Shown: piece after piece, positions 9,591 to 18,508 of the stretch | Layout of the letters: each line of letters begins with the position of its first letter | Position numbering within the stretch: the first letter of the stretch is position 1 | Assembly: GCA_900540335.1 (NCBI GenBank) | Contig: UQFC01000001.1 | Location: 34,059 to 98,058, forward strand | Source: an uncultured Clostridium sp. | GTDB lineage: Bacteria; Bacillota; Clostridia; Lachnospirales; Lachnospiraceae | Length of the DNA stretch: 64,000 nucleotides | Direction of reading: 5' to 3' | Notes under the pieces: model-generated | Database searches by the model: none | The model's input: the letters and a program-made list of their open reading frames with translations, nothing else | Told to the model about the DNA's origin: nothing | Translations under genes and position numbers: made by a program

Positions 9591-10166
9591 TTAAATCAGA
9601 CCGGAAAAGCCCATGAAGGCAATCGCCATCAGACCGGAGGTGATCAGCACAATGGGTGATCCCTTAAAGTTAAATGGAATATCATTGTCTTCAATGCTTT
9701 CACGGATACTTGCCAGCAGTACAATTGCAATGGTAAAGCCTACTGCAGTACCGAAACCGTTGGCCACGCTGAAAATAAAGTTGTACTCCTTCTGTACGTT
9801 GGTCAGAGCGGAACCCAGAACTGCACAGTTGGTGGTAATCAGAGGCAGGAACACGCCCAGCGCCTGATACAGAGACTGCATATTTTTCTTCAGGAACATC
9901 TCAACCAGCTGTACCAGAGCTGCAATAACCAGGATAAATGCAATGGTCTGCAGATAGGTCAGGCCTGTCGGTACCAGTACAAAGGTATAAATCAGGTTTG
10001 TTACAATAGAGGCCAGCACAATTACGAAAATAACGGCTGCGCCCATACCCAGAGAGGTATCTACCTTCTTGGATACACCAAGGAACGGGCAGAGTCCCTG
10101 GAACTGGCTCAGGATGATGTTATTCACCAGAGCAGCGCCCACAATTACTAAAATCAATTCTTTCAT
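9591..10166 (-). CDS. rnfA: Rnf complex membrane subunit A
   Basis: A 191-residue integral membrane protein with six hydrophobic helices, homologous to RnfE and NqrE. NNIILSQFQGLCPFLG near residue 15 and TTNCAVLGSAL near 110 carry the cysteines that in Rnf/Nqr bind an intramembrane iron-sulfur centre between RnfA and RnfE. It sits 14 bases after rnfE and 16 before rnfB. Confidence 0.95.
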   Translation of the reverse strand: MKELILVIVGAALVNNIILSQFQGLCPFLGVSKKVDTSLGMGAAVIFVIVLASIVTNLIYTFVLVPTGLTYLQTIAFILVIAALVQLVEMFLKKNMQSLYQALGVFLPLITTNCAVLGSALTNVQKEYNFIFSVANGFGTAVGFTIAIVLLASIRESIEDNDIPFNFKGSPIVLITSGLMAIAFMGFSGLI

Positions 10167-10180
10167 CTACTCAGCCCCTC

Positions 10181-10987
10181 CTATTCTGCCGTTTTCTCTG
10201 CAGCTGCCTTTTCAGCGGCTGCTTTTTTTGCTGCAGCTGCCTTTTCAGCGGCTGCTTTCTTTGCTGCCAGAGCCTCTTCTTCTTTCTTTCTGCGAATTTC
10301 TTCCAGAGCCTCATGGTTTGCCTGACATGCAGAGCCGCTGCAGGTTAAGCAGTTGCCGCCGCAGGCCAGCTTGGAAGGAGCCACAGAGCCGTTGGTAGCA
10401 GAGGGAGCCTTAAATTTGTTCTGAAGGGCAGTCAGGCCAGCCAGTACAAAGAATGCTCCGGGTGCCAGACCGAAAATAGCAATGCGGTAATTTTCCGGGA
10501 TCAGCTCAATACCGAAGATAGAACCGGAACCAAGGATCTCACGGAAAATAGCAATACAGGTCAGACCTACGGTAAATCCAAGGCCCATACCGATACCATC
10601 GAAAGCAGATTCCAGAGGACCGTTCTTTGCTGCATATGCCTCGGCACGGCCAAGGATAATACAGTTTACTACGATCAGCGGAATGAAAATACCCAGTGAC
10701 TCATACAGGCTGGGAATAAATGCCTGCAGAAGCAGCTGTACGATAGTAACCAGAGAAGCAACAATTACAATATATGCCGGAATACGTACCCGATCCGGAA
10801 TAATCTTCCGCAGTGCGGAAATAAACAGGTTAGAGAAAACCAGAACTGCCGTCGTGGACAGTCCCATGCCGACGCCGTTGATAGCAGTTGTGGTAACTGC
10901 CAGAGTCGGACACATACCAAGCATCAGGACGAAGGTCGGGTTTTCTTTAATAATACCGTTATATAAACGTTCTACACATTTATTCAT
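10181..10987 (-). CDS. rnfE: Rnf complex membrane subunit E with unusual Cys/Ala-Lys-Glu tail
   Basis: Residues 1-192 are a normal RnfE with six helices and the paired cysteine motifs MLGMCPTLAV and VVNCIILGRA for the shared intramembrane cluster. RnfE usually ends near 200-230 residues; this one has 268. The extension contains Cys209, Cys213, Cys216 and Cys221, then about 45 residues made mostly of Ala, Lys and Glu with near-repeats of KKAAAEKAAA. The tail is probably cytoplasmic and helical. It lies in frame at the true end of the gene, 14 bases before rnfA, so it is not a frameshift product. Confidence 0.93.
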   Translation of the reverse strand: MNKCVERLYNGIIKENPTFVLMLGMCPTLAVTTTAINGVGMGLSTTAVLVFSNLFISALRKIIPDRVRIPAYIVIVASLVTIVQLLLQAFIPSLYESLGIFIPLIVVNCIILGRAEAYAAKNGPLESAFDGIGMGLGFTVGLTCIAIFREILGSGSIFGIELIPENYRIAIFGLAPGAFFVLAGLTALQNKFKAPSATNGSVAPSKLACGGNCLTCSGSACQANHEALEEIRRKKEEEALAAKKAAAEKAAAAKKAAAEKAAAEKTAE

Positions 10988-11000
10988 GACTTCCTACCTC

Positions 11001-11612
11001 CTACTGTGCCAGGCAGTTCTTTACATAGTAAACTGCCCCGTTTACTGCACCGGTTACTGCATTTGAAGTAATGGTCGCACCGCTGATTGCGTTAATCTCG
11101 TTATCTGCGGAAGCGCCGTTTTTGGTGACAGTAAATAAATCTACATTTTTGCCTGCATACTGGCCTTTCCATTCCGGCTTGTCTGCATTCATACCAAGAC
11201 CTGCTGTCTCAGCCAGAGTCAGAAATTCAATACCGGAAACAGTACCGTCTGCTTCAACGCCCACGGAAACGGTAATTGCACCGCCGTAGCCATCCTTGGA
11301 AGTAGAGGTAACAACATATCCTACCTCTGCACCGGAAGCGTCCTTGCCGCTTACTGCCTCGTCCACAGTTACATTGCCGTAGCCCAGACCTGCAATCTCT
11401 GTATTTGCTGCTGCCAGAGCATCTGAAGAACCGGCCTCCTCGAAGGTTTCTGCTGCCGGAAGAACTGTCTTATATGCCTCTGCCTTGGCAGCCATCTCAG
11501 CCGCAGCGATGGGGGCTTTTGTAACCTCATAAACACCGCCCAGACATGCACCGGACACCAGTGTGATGGCAAACAGGATCATGGCATCTTTCATAAATCC
11601 GCCCTTACTCAT
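11001..11612 (-). CDS. rnfG: Rnf complex subunit G, covalent FMN protein
   Basis: A 203-residue single-span protein with its FMN-binding domain on the outer face. The flavinylation motif SGATIT (residues 177-182, Thr180 the likely FMN-bearing residue) is intact. Its start overlaps the rnfD stop by four bases (ATGA), showing translational coupling. It carries electrons between RnfD and the iron-sulfur subunits. A flavin transferase (ApbE) is needed but is not in this window. Confidence 0.94.
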   Translation of the reverse strand: MSKGGFMKDAMILFAITLVSGACLGGVYEVTKAPIAAAEMAAKAEAYKTVLPAAETFEEAGSSDALAAANTEIAGLGYGNVTVDEAVSGKDASGAEVGYVVTSTSKDGYGGAITVSVGVEADGTVSGIEFLTLAETAGLGMNADKPEWKGQYAGKNVDLFTVTKNGASADNEINAISGATITSNAVTGAVNGAVYYVKNCLAQ

Positions 11613-12535
11613 GATTTTTTGCCCTCCTTTCCAAATGGTGTCGGAAGAGTGAAGCGCTCAATCAGCGGAACCAGCAGGTTGCTGATGATAATTGCGTAGG
11701 AAACACCCTCCGCAGAACCGCCGAAAATACGGAACAGTCCTGTCAGAATACCTAAAAGAATACCGAACACAATCTGGCCCTTTGGTGTGATGGGGCTGGT
11801 CACATAGTCTGTTGCCATAAAGAAGGCACCGAAAATCAGACCGCCGCCGCAGATGTGAGCCAGTACATAATTCAGATCCTGCTGTCCGAAAATAAATACG
11901 AAAACAGCGGTGGTCAGAATATAAGTAAGCGGAATTCTCAGAGTAATTACTTTTTTCACAACCAGGTAAGCTGCACCGATTAACAGGGCAATAACAGAAA
12001 CCTCACCGATGGTTCCCGGAATCTTACCGATAAACATAGCTGCTACATCTACACTCTCGCCTGCCTTTAATACTGCCAGCGGAGTTGCACCGGTCCAGCC
12101 GTCCAGGGTAAATGCGGACATCTGACCGGTAAAGGAAATCAGCAGGAAGCATCTTGCTGCCAGTGCCGGGTTCATGAAGTTCTGTCCCAGACCGCCGTAA
12201 AGCTGCTTTACAATGATAATCGCAAATACACCGCCCAGAGCCGGGATCCACAGGGCAATTTCCGGCGGCATATTCAGCGCCAGAATCATACCGGTAACAA
12301 CAGCACTGAAATCGCTGATGGTGCAGGGTCTTTTTGTAATCTTTTCAAATACATACTCACTCAGCACGCAGGCCGCAATGGTTACAATCAGAACCAGCAG
12401 CGCGTGAAGCCCAAACTGAAATACACCAAAGGCAGTAGCCGGAAGCATGGCGATTGCCACATCCATCATAATGCTCTGGGTTGTCTCATTGCTCCGAACG
12501 TGCGGGGATGAGGATACGTTTAATAATTTGCTCAT
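11609..12535 (-). CDS. rnfD: Rnf complex membrane subunit D, covalent FMN protein
   Basis: A 308-residue protein with about nine or ten membrane helices, homologous to NqrB. The flavinylation motif appears as WTGATPL with Thr151. Typical family stretches such as NMPPEIALWIPALGG and GGLGQNFMNPALAARCFLL are present. RnfD is a central part of the ion-translocating membrane core. It starts 16 bases after rnfC. Confidence 0.95.
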   Translation of the reverse strand: MSKLLNVSSSPHVRSNETTQSIMMDVAIAMLPATAFGVFQFGLHALLVLIVTIAACVLSEYVFEKITKRPCTISDFSAVVTGMILALNMPPEIALWIPALGGVFAIIIVKQLYGGLGQNFMNPALAARCFLLISFTGQMSAFTLDGWTGATPLAVLKAGESVDVAAMFIGKIPGTIGEVSVIALLIGAAYLVVKKVITLRIPLTYILTTAVFVFIFGQQDLNYVLAHICGGGLIFGAFFMATDYVTSPITPKGQIVFGILLGILTGLFRIFGGSAEGVSYAIIISNLLVPLIERFTLPTPFGKEGKKS

Positions 12536-12551
12536 GTCTTATCTTCCCCTC

Positions 12552-13877
12552 CTACGCTTTCTTTCTGCGGTTTGCTGCAACCGTTTTTCTCATTTCCTTG
12601 AATGCCTGGGTCAGAGGACGCTTAGCCGGACAGATAAAGGTACAGCTTCCGCACTCCATACATTCCATACCGCCAACCTTTTCAAAGGCCTCACAGTCGC
12701 CCTTTAAGGCAGCCTTCATCATTTTCACAGGCACAATATGGCTGGGACATACGCTTACGCACTTTCCGCAGCGGATACAGGGAGTTTCTGCATTGGCAGC
12801 AACCTCATCCTTGCTCATGCACAGCAGGGCGGAGTTTGTCTTTGTAATCGGAATATCCGTTCCAAACAGCGCCATACCCATCATGGGGCCGCCTGCAATC
12901 AGCTTCTCCGGCTCTGTTTTAAAGCCGCCTGCCGCCTCAATCAGCTCCTGCATATTGGTACCGATCTTCACCTGGAAGTTCTGGGGATTTGTAATTGCAT
13001 CACCTGTTACAGTAACCACGCGGCGCATCAGCGGAGTTGTCTTGCATACAGCATTGTATACGGAAATAACCGTATCAACGTTATCTACAATACAGCCTGC
13101 ATCTGCAGGAAGCATGGAGGAATTTACCTTTCTTCCGGTTACTGCATAAATCAGAGAACGCTCACCGCCCTGAGGATACTTGGTCTGCAGAGGACATACT
13201 TCAATCCGTGCCTCGTCCTTTACCAGCTCCTGAAGCTTTTTAATTGCCTCCGGCTTGTTATTCTCAATACCGATTACGCCCTTGGCATTATCAAACAGCT
13301 GAAGAATCACCTTTAAGCCGCCTACCAGCTTCTCCGGCTCTTCCATCATCAGCCGGTAGTCAGATGTCAGATAGGGCTCACACTCTGCACCGTTCACCAG
13401 GATGTACTCAATTTTGCTTTCATCCTTCGGCGCCAGCTTTACATGAGTGGGGAATCCGGCTCCGCCCAGTCCCACAATTCCGGCCTCTTTTACAATGTCG
13501 CGGATCTCCTGCTTTGACAGCTTTGCCGGATCGCGGTCTGCGCCCAGCCCCTCTACAGCGGTGTACTCTCCATCATTTTCCACCACAATGGAGTTTACCA
13601 TTGCGCCGTTTGCAACACGCCTCGGCTCAACTGCCTTGACCGTTCCGGAAACAGAACAGATAACATTTGCAGAAATGAAGCCGCTGGCTTCGCCGATTTT
13701 CTGGCCTGCCAGAACCTTGTCACCCTTTTTCACCAGCGGAATCGCCGGAGCGCCGATGTGCTGGGACATTGGATAAACCAGATCTCCCTTCGGCATCAGG
13801 ATCTGTACCGGCTTGTTCTCGGACAATTCTTTTCCTTCATAAGGATGAACGCCGCCTTTAAATGTAGCCAATCCCAT
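12552..13877 (-). CDS. rnfC: Rnf complex subunit C, NADH-binding iron-sulfur subunit
   Basis: RnfC (441 residues) exchanges electrons with NAD+. It has an N-terminal barrel-sandwich domain, the nucleotide/FMN-binding stretch GLGGAGFPTHVKL (136-148), a SLBB-like region and two [4Fe-4S] motifs, CIRCGKCVSVCP (from 367) and CMECGSCTFICP (from 406). As first gene of rnfCDGEAB it gives the order usual in acetogens and clostridia. AGGA precedes the ATG, and a consensus promoter lies 73 bases upstream. Confidence 0.95.
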   Translation of the reverse strand: MGLATFKGGVHPYEGKELSENKPVQILMPKGDLVYPMSQHIGAPAIPLVKKGDKVLAGQKIGEASGFISANVICSVSGTVKAVEPRRVANGAMVNSIVVENDGEYTAVEGLGADRDPAKLSKQEIRDIVKEAGIVGLGGAGFPTHVKLAPKDESKIEYILVNGAECEPYLTSDYRLMMEEPEKLVGGLKVILQLFDNAKGVIGIENNKPEAIKKLQELVKDEARIEVCPLQTKYPQGGERSLIYAVTGRKVNSSMLPADAGCIVDNVDTVISVYNAVCKTTPLMRRVVTVTGDAITNPQNFQVKIGTNMQELIEAAGGFKTEPEKLIAGGPMMGMALFGTDIPITKTNSALLCMSKDEVAANAETPCIRCGKCVSVCPSHIVPVKMMKAALKGDCEAFEKVGGMECMECGSCTFICPAKRPLTQAFKEMRKTVAANRRKKA

Positions 13878-13949
13878 GAATCCTTACCCTCTTTCTCTTC
13901 TTTTTTCTTACATTTTATTGACAAAATCTCTCACTTTGTCATCCATAAC

Positions 13950-13978
13950 AGTATAACATAATTAAACATGCCGTTCAA
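13950..13978 (-). promoter_or_regulatory. Promoter of the rnf operon
   Basis: On the minus strand TTGAAC (13973-13978) and TATACT (13950-13955) are separated by 17 bases. The leader holds an inverted repeat TGACAAA/TTTGTCA near 13919-13941, which may form an early hairpin or an operator. Confidence 0.65.
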
Positions 13979-14531
13979 TTCCATTTTTATCCTTGTATAC
14001 TGTGTATAGAATACATTTTCCTGCCATTTTGTCTCATTTCTAAGAAATTTTTGGCCATTTTTTGTTAATAAAAAAACAAGTTTTTTAGTTTTTCGATTTA
14101 TTATGTTTTTCTAAAAAAACAATTTATTTTTTATGAATTCCAATGAATCGAAAAAAAGACCAAAATGAGGAAAAAAGCCGGCGAAGCCCCTGTTTCCCTG
14201 GCTCTGTCGGATTGTGAAATTTTTGTTCATTTTTTCGCGTTTCTCAAAAAAATTGTAGATTTATTGTTTTTTCTTATATATTTATATAAGCACAGCTAAT
14301 GTCATTCTATTTGAAAACTTTTTTTGATTTTTTGCAATAAAACCTTCTTCCAGTGCATTAACTAATTGAACGGATGAAAAGAGGAACGTTCTGAAACAGA
14401 AGAGGCGGCAAAAAACTATCAAGAATATTTCACGAAATTCCTTGATGCATTACACTCTATCACACATCGCCGCAGCTCCTGCACAGGGGCGGACCCATTT
14501 TCAAAAAACCTTAAAAATTAGGGTTGCAACC
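13979..14531. other. Long AT-rich non-coding region upstream of rnf
   Basis: About 550 bases without a start-bearing reading frame. A/T tracts dominate. A degenerate Rex-like site (TTGTTAA at 14062-14068, then AAAACAA at 14073-14079) and a TTGTGAAAT half-site at 14212 are visible. A 47-codon plus-strand stretch from about 14376 is open but has no start codon and may be a gene remnant. No known RNA family was recognised by eye. Confidence 0.4.
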
Positions 14532-14587
14532 AAAAGAAGCGGGTATTTCCCACAGCTCCAAAGACTGTGAGAAATCCCGCTTCTTTT
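14532..14587 (-). terminator. Bidirectional-type terminator after the MFS gene
   Basis: Long complementary arms (AAAAGAAGCGGG at 14532-14543, matched at 14576-14587, with further inner pairing) carry A/T tracts on both sides. It ends the MFS/dehydrogenase transcript. Confidence 0.8.
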
Positions 14588-14620
14588 TATACTCTCCTCA
14601 AAACAACCGCACAGACAGCC

Positions 14621-15841
14621 TTATGCCTTCTGCATATCTGCAGCCATTTTCCTTGCCAGAAATACCAGACCAATAGCCGCTGCCGCCAGAATCGCTGATC
14701 CAATATAACCGGCCACATAAGATTCGGTGGCATCATAAAAGCTGGCGCTGATCTTTGGTCCTACAAAGGCGCCGATTCCATATCCAATGAAAATCAGTCC
14801 ATAGTTACGGTTATAAAACCGGGACCCGAAAATAATTTTTACCATCGGTGCAAATACAACAAGAAGTCCTCCAAAGGAAAAACCTACCAGACAGATGCAA
14901 AGGATAAAATATCCCAGTGAGTGAGCTGCTGTCAGCATACACATGGAAATTCCATTAATAACAAGCACCAGCAGGAGAGAATTCCAGCCCTTTAACTTAT
15001 CATAGATAAATCCAAAGCCGATTCTTCCGCACATATTTGCCAGAGTCATGATGCTGACACACATAGCTGCCATCATGGCAGACTGACCAATCTGATTCTG
15101 CGCAATCGGTGATGTGGCGCTGACCATCATGGTTCCTGCTGCATTGGCAAAAATAAACATCACTACCATTACCCAGAATACAGGAGTTTTTACCATTTCT
15201 GGAATATTATAATTATGTCCGTTCAGCTCTCTTGACTGGGCTGCGCTGGGTGTCCATCCCTCCGGAAGCCATCCTTCAGGACAGGGAACAATCATCCACG
15301 CCACAGCACCGACACCTATAAGGAAAATTACTGCAAGAATTTTACATGCAGACTGGGCACCATAGGTATCAATCAGCCACTGTGCAATGGGAGACATCAG
15401 AAATGGTCCGCAGGACGCACCTGCCTGAACCAGTCCGGAAATGGATCCGCTCTTATCCGGGAACCATTTCAAAGCAGTGGGAAGGCAGGCCGGATAAATA
15501 GTTCCTGCCCCTGCTCCTGCAAAAATTCCGTAAAACAGATACAGCTGGGGGATCGAGGATGCAAATCCGGTTAAAAACCATCCTGCTGCAAAAAATACCA
15601 GTCCAAGATAAATGGCAACCCGCGGCTGCAGCTTTTCTGCCAGAAGCCCTCCCACAAATCCTACTGCACAGTATACAAACATATAAATTGTATAAGCCAT
15701 ACTGAATTCTGAACTGCTCCAGCCAAACTGTGTTGTCAGAGGCAGTGCAAAAAGGCTGAAAAAAGCTGTGGCAGACGTAAAGAGACTCTGGATCCAGACG
15801 CCGGCAAATACCTTCCATCTTGTAGCTTTCGTAATCTTCAT
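14621..15841 (-). CDS. MFS transporter, oxalate/formate antiporter (OFA)-like
   Basis: A 406-residue, 12-helix major facilitator protein. The N-terminal WKVFAGVWIQSLFTSATAFFS and the loop GAGAGTIYPACLPTALKWFPDK resemble the OFA branch, which exchanges small organic acids. A good GGAGGG precedes the ATG. It follows the short-chain dehydrogenase by 12 bases, so the two form one transcript: the carrier probably brings in the dehydrogenase substrate or exports its product. The substrate cannot be read from the sequence. Confidence 0.85.
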   Translation of the reverse strand: MKITKATRWKVFAGVWIQSLFTSATAFFSLFALPLTTQFGWSSSEFSMAYTIYMFVYCAVGFVGGLLAEKLQPRVAIYLGLVFFAAGWFLTGFASSIPQLYLFYGIFAGAGAGTIYPACLPTALKWFPDKSGSISGLVQAGASCGPFLMSPIAQWLIDTYGAQSACKILAVIFLIGVGAVAWMIVPCPEGWLPEGWTPSAAQSRELNGHNYNIPEMVKTPVFWVMVVMFIFANAAGTMMVSATSPIAQNQIGQSAMMAAMCVSIMTLANMCGRIGFGFIYDKLKGWNSLLLVLVINGISMCMLTAAHSLGYFILCICLVGFSFGGLLVVFAPMVKIIFGSRFYNRNYGLIFIGYGIGAFVGPKISASFYDATESYVAGYIGSAILAAAAIGLVFLARKMAADMQKA

Positions 15842-15853
15842 AATGCCCTCCTT

Positions 15854-16633
15854 CTACTGCTGCAGAGTTCCCAGGTCAAGTCCCAGATCCCGTCCGGAAA
15901 ACTTTCCTGCTGCCCGGCTGGTTCCAAGCCAGTAAACCATATCTGAAATATCCTCTGCCTCAAGGAACGGAACACTGTCATACATCTCCTGCCAGCTCTG
16001 GAAGTTCTTTCCTGTCAAATCATTGATAAATTTCACATAGCTTTCTGTCTCGCACATCGGAGTTTTTACCTTTGTAGGACAGATGGTATTTACTACAATT
16101 CCTGTCCCCTTCAGCTCCTGGGCAAGCGTCTTTGTCAGACCACGGACGCCCCATTTTGCCATACAATAGGTAGCCAGCTGCGGTGTACCATACATTCCCG
16201 AGGTGGAGGAAATATTGATAATACGTCCAAAGCCCTGTTTTTTCATATATAAGGCTGCATATTTGTCTGTGCGCCAGGTACCAATCAAATCAATATCAAT
16301 CACCTTCTGTACCTGTTCGTCCGTCAGTTCCCAGGTATAACCAAAATTAATGACTCCTGCATTTGCAACAACAACATCAAGCCGTCCAAAGGTTTCCCAT
16401 GTCTTCTCAAACAGATTTTTCATATCGCTGTCATTGGTAATATTGCAGCGGACAGCCAGGGTTCTTACTCCCAAAGCCTCAATTTCCTTCACTGTTTCTG
16501 AAAACACCTGACTTTCCGGCTCCTGCATATCCGCCAGAACGACATCAAAGCCATTTTCTGCAAATTTCAGTGCATGAGAGCGACCCTGTCCCATTGCGCC
16601 CCCGGTGATCAAAACCACTTTTCTTTCCATCAT
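15854..16633 (-). CDS. NAD-type short-chain dehydrogenase/reductase
   Basis: A classical 259-residue SDR. The cofactor motif TGGAMGQG is at residues 10-17, NAG is in VVANAGVIN, and the catalytic Ser-Tyr-Lys are in NISSTSG and YCMAK. Asp at the end of beta-2 (VVLADMQ) favours NAD(H) over NADP(H). The GQGRSHA sequence after the glycine motif is shared with SDRs of mycofactocin-coupled and bile-acid/steroid type, but no mycofactocin gene is present. It oxidises or reduces an unknown alcohol/ketone. The gene is divergent from lysR and has a Rex-like palindrome in its leader. Confidence 0.88.
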   Translation of the reverse strand: MMERKVVLITGGAMGQGRSHALKFAENGFDVVLADMQEPESQVFSETVKEIEALGVRTLAVRCNITNDSDMKNLFEKTWETFGRLDVVVANAGVINFGYTWELTDEQVQKVIDIDLIGTWRTDKYAALYMKKQGFGRIINISSTSGMYGTPQLATYCMAKWGVRGLTKTLAQELKGTGIVVNTICPTKVKTPMCETESYVKFINDLTGKNFQSWQEMYDSVPFLEAEDISDMVYWLGTSRAAGKFSGRDLGLDLGTLQQ

Positions 16634-16669
16634 TCAGCATCCTTTCCTTTTCTTCTTCCGAAGAAGTTT

Positions 16670-16687
16670 TTGTTACTTTTGTAACAA
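16670..16687. promoter_or_regulatory. Rex-like operator before the dehydrogenase gene
   Basis: TTGTTACTTTTGTAACAA is a perfect inverted repeat with a 4-base spacer. It differs from the clostridial Rex consensus TTGTTAANNNNTTAACAA only by one symmetric pair. It lies between a TATAAT (16701-16706, minus strand) and the SDR start, where a bound repressor would block transcription. Confidence 0.55.
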
Positions 16688-16824
16688 TCTCGATACCTGT
16701 ATTATAATGGAATTTATTCATAAATACTATTGCATTATTTTCATTAAATTAATAAATATTTTTTATGTATTTTCTGTCAGATATGATATACTTTTCTTAA
16801 ATCAAAAGAAAGAGAGACCGACCT

Positions 16825-17751
16825 ATGAATCTGGATCATCTTAGATACTTTGAAACGATTGCCCGGCTGGAGCATTATGGAAAGGCTGCCCGGCTTCTGC
16901 ACATTACCCAGCCCAATTTAAGTCATGCCATTTCCCAGCTGGAAACAGAGCTTGGAGTACCTCTGTTTGAAAAAACAGGAAGAAATGTCCGCCTGACACG
17001 CTATGGAAAGCTGTTTCTGGAATCTGTTTCTCATTCTCTGGGTCACCTGGATTCTGCCGTACATTCCCTTCAGGAAATCCAAAATGGCGGAGGCATGATC
17101 ATTCTGGGCTGTATCAGGAATCTGGGAGCAGGCCTGATTCCGCAGCTGATGCATGATTTCCAGCAGACTCCCCAGGGACAGCATGTAACCTTTCAGCTTC
17201 ATACGGGAAGCAGCTTCAGCAGCGTTCTCCTGGAGCATGCAGAAAAAGGCATTTATGATATGGTTTTTACCTCCCTGGCCGGTGAACGTCCGCAGATGGA
17301 ATACTTTTCTTTTCCACAATCTCCCTTTGTTGCGGCAGTTCCCCTCCACCATCCTCTTGCCCGGCTGGAGCGGGTAGATCTGCGCCAGACCCTCTGCTAT
17401 CCTCACATTTTCCTGTCAAAGGAAAGCGGACTTCGTCCTGTCATAGATCGCCTCTTTTATGAGGCCGGGGCTTTCCCTGAAATCAGTTATGAAACAGAAG
17501 AAGATTTTGTTGCAGCAGGTCTTGCGGAAGCCGGCTTTGGAATTGCTGTTCTTCCGGATCATCCTCTTCTCCACACCATGAATTTAAAGCTTCTTTCACT
17601 TTCCTGGCCGGATCCCGGACGAACTGCCTGTCTGTGCATCCCCAGAAATTTCTGGCGCTCTCAGGCCGCAAAAAATTTTTATGAATTCTGCCGTGAAAAA
17701 CTGGAAAACAAAGAGAGTAAAACAGAAAAACGTGATAAAATAGAAAAATAA
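16825..17751 (+). CDS. LysR-family transcriptional regulator
   Basis: A 308-residue LysR protein. The N-terminal winged helix-turn-helix (HYGKAARLLHITQPNLSHAI) is followed by a periplasmic-binding-protein-like effector domain from about residue 90. It is transcribed divergently from the SDR-MFS pair with a 190-base gap, the usual layout for a LysR regulator and its target. The effector is probably the substrate handled by that pair. The acetyltransferase follows closely on the same strand. Confidence 0.9.
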   Translation: MNLDHLRYFETIARLEHYGKAARLLHITQPNLSHAISQLETELGVPLFEKTGRNVRLTRYGKLFLESVSHSLGHLDSAVHSLQEIQNGGGMIILGCIRNLGAGLIPQLMHDFQQTPQGQHVTFQLHTGSSFSSVLLEHAEKGIYDMVFTSLAGERPQMEYFSFPQSPFVAAVPLHHPLARLERVDLRQTLCYPHIFLSKESGLRPVIDRLFYEAGAFPEISYETEEDFVAAGLAEAGFGIAVLPDHPLLHTMNLKLLSLSWPDPGRTACLCIPRNFWRSQAAKNFYEFCREKLENKESKTEKRDKIEK

Positions 17752-17782
17752 AAACAAAACCATGCAGCAGGGAGGTATTTCT

Positions 17783-18403
17783 ATGACTCAACCAGAACGC
17801 CGCGACGCATCCATGCCCTATATCAGCGATGACGCTGTCATGGAAGAGCAGCGCCGGTGCCGCAGGATCCTTCAGCGGTTTAATTTTGCCGATCGCTCTG
17901 ACTTTGAAGGCCTGGCCGCCATCGTAAAAGAACTTCTCGGAAAATCCGATCACGCCTTTATCAACCCGCCCTTTTTCTGTGACTACGGAACCCATATTGA
18001 AGCGGGGAAAAATTTCTTTGCCAATTACAACTGCACCATTCTCGATGTGGCAAAGGTAACCTTTGGAGACAACTGCATGCTGGCGCCGAATGTAGCCATC
18101 TATACAGCCGGTCATCCCCTTCATCCGGTTTCCCGAAACCCCCTGTATGAGTACGGGATCCCTGTTACCATCGGGGACAATGTCTGGATTGGAGGCAATA
18201 CCGTGATTCTTCCCGGCGTCACCATTGGCAGCAATGTGGTCATCGGCGCAGGAAGCGTCGTGACAAAAGATATTCCCGACTGGTCCCTGGCAGCAGGAAA
18301 TCCCTGCCGGGTTCTGAGAAAAATAACAGAAGAGGATAAGCGGTACTATTTCCGGGATCGGGAATTTGATGAGGAGGCCTGGGATACCATTTCCAGATTA
18401 TAG
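17783..18403 (+). CDS. Sugar O-acetyltransferase (maltose/galactoside acetyltransferase family)
   Basis: A left-handed beta-helix acetyltransferase of about 207 residues. It shows the N-terminal maltose-acetyltransferase cap, hexapeptide repeats, the catalytic His in YTAGHPLHP and the C-terminal VIGAGSVVTKDIPDWSLAAGNPCRV typical of LacA/Maa. It moves acetyl groups from acetyl-CoA to sugars, thought to be a detoxifying step. The frame begins at 17762, but GGAGG lies 8 bases before the ATG at 17783, which is chosen. It lies 31 bases after lysR. Confidence 0.9.
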   Translation: MTQPERRDASMPYISDDAVMEEQRRCRRILQRFNFADRSDFEGLAAIVKELLGKSDHAFINPPFFCDYGTHIEAGKNFFANYNCTILDVAKVTFGDNCMLAPNVAIYTAGHPLHPVSRNPLYEYGIPVTIGDNVWIGGNTVILPGVTIGSNVVIGAGSVVTKDIPDWSLAAGNPCRVLRKITEEDKRYYFRDREFDEEAWDTISRL

Positions 18404-18408
18404 CAAAA

Positions 18409-18451
18409 CTGCCGCCAGCCCTGAGCGAAGCTACGCTCTGACTGACGGCAG
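18409..18451. terminator. Hairpin between acetyltransferase and NSS symporter (convergent)
   Basis: Outer arms 18409-18418/18442-18451 and an inner GAGCG/CGCTC stem form one long hairpin between two convergent genes. A short T-run is present only on the minus side, so it may end either transcript. Confidence 0.5.
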
Positions 18452-18508
18452 AAATCATGTTCCAGTCTGATTTTCTGTTTGTCTGCTTTATTTGATTCCG
18501 CTTTCTGA

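Noticed and set aside
8783..13877. Na+-NQR instead of Rnf
   Set aside because: RnfB and RnfC with multiple ferredoxin motifs are present, and NqrA/NqrF are not.
14376..14520. Small protein gene upstream of rnf
   Set aside because: The 47-codon frame has no start codon or ribosome site; noted only as a possible remnant.
15854..16633. Mycofactocin-dependent dehydrogenase
   Set aside because: The glycine motif is similar, but no mycofactocin biosynthesis gene is near and the host group does not make it.
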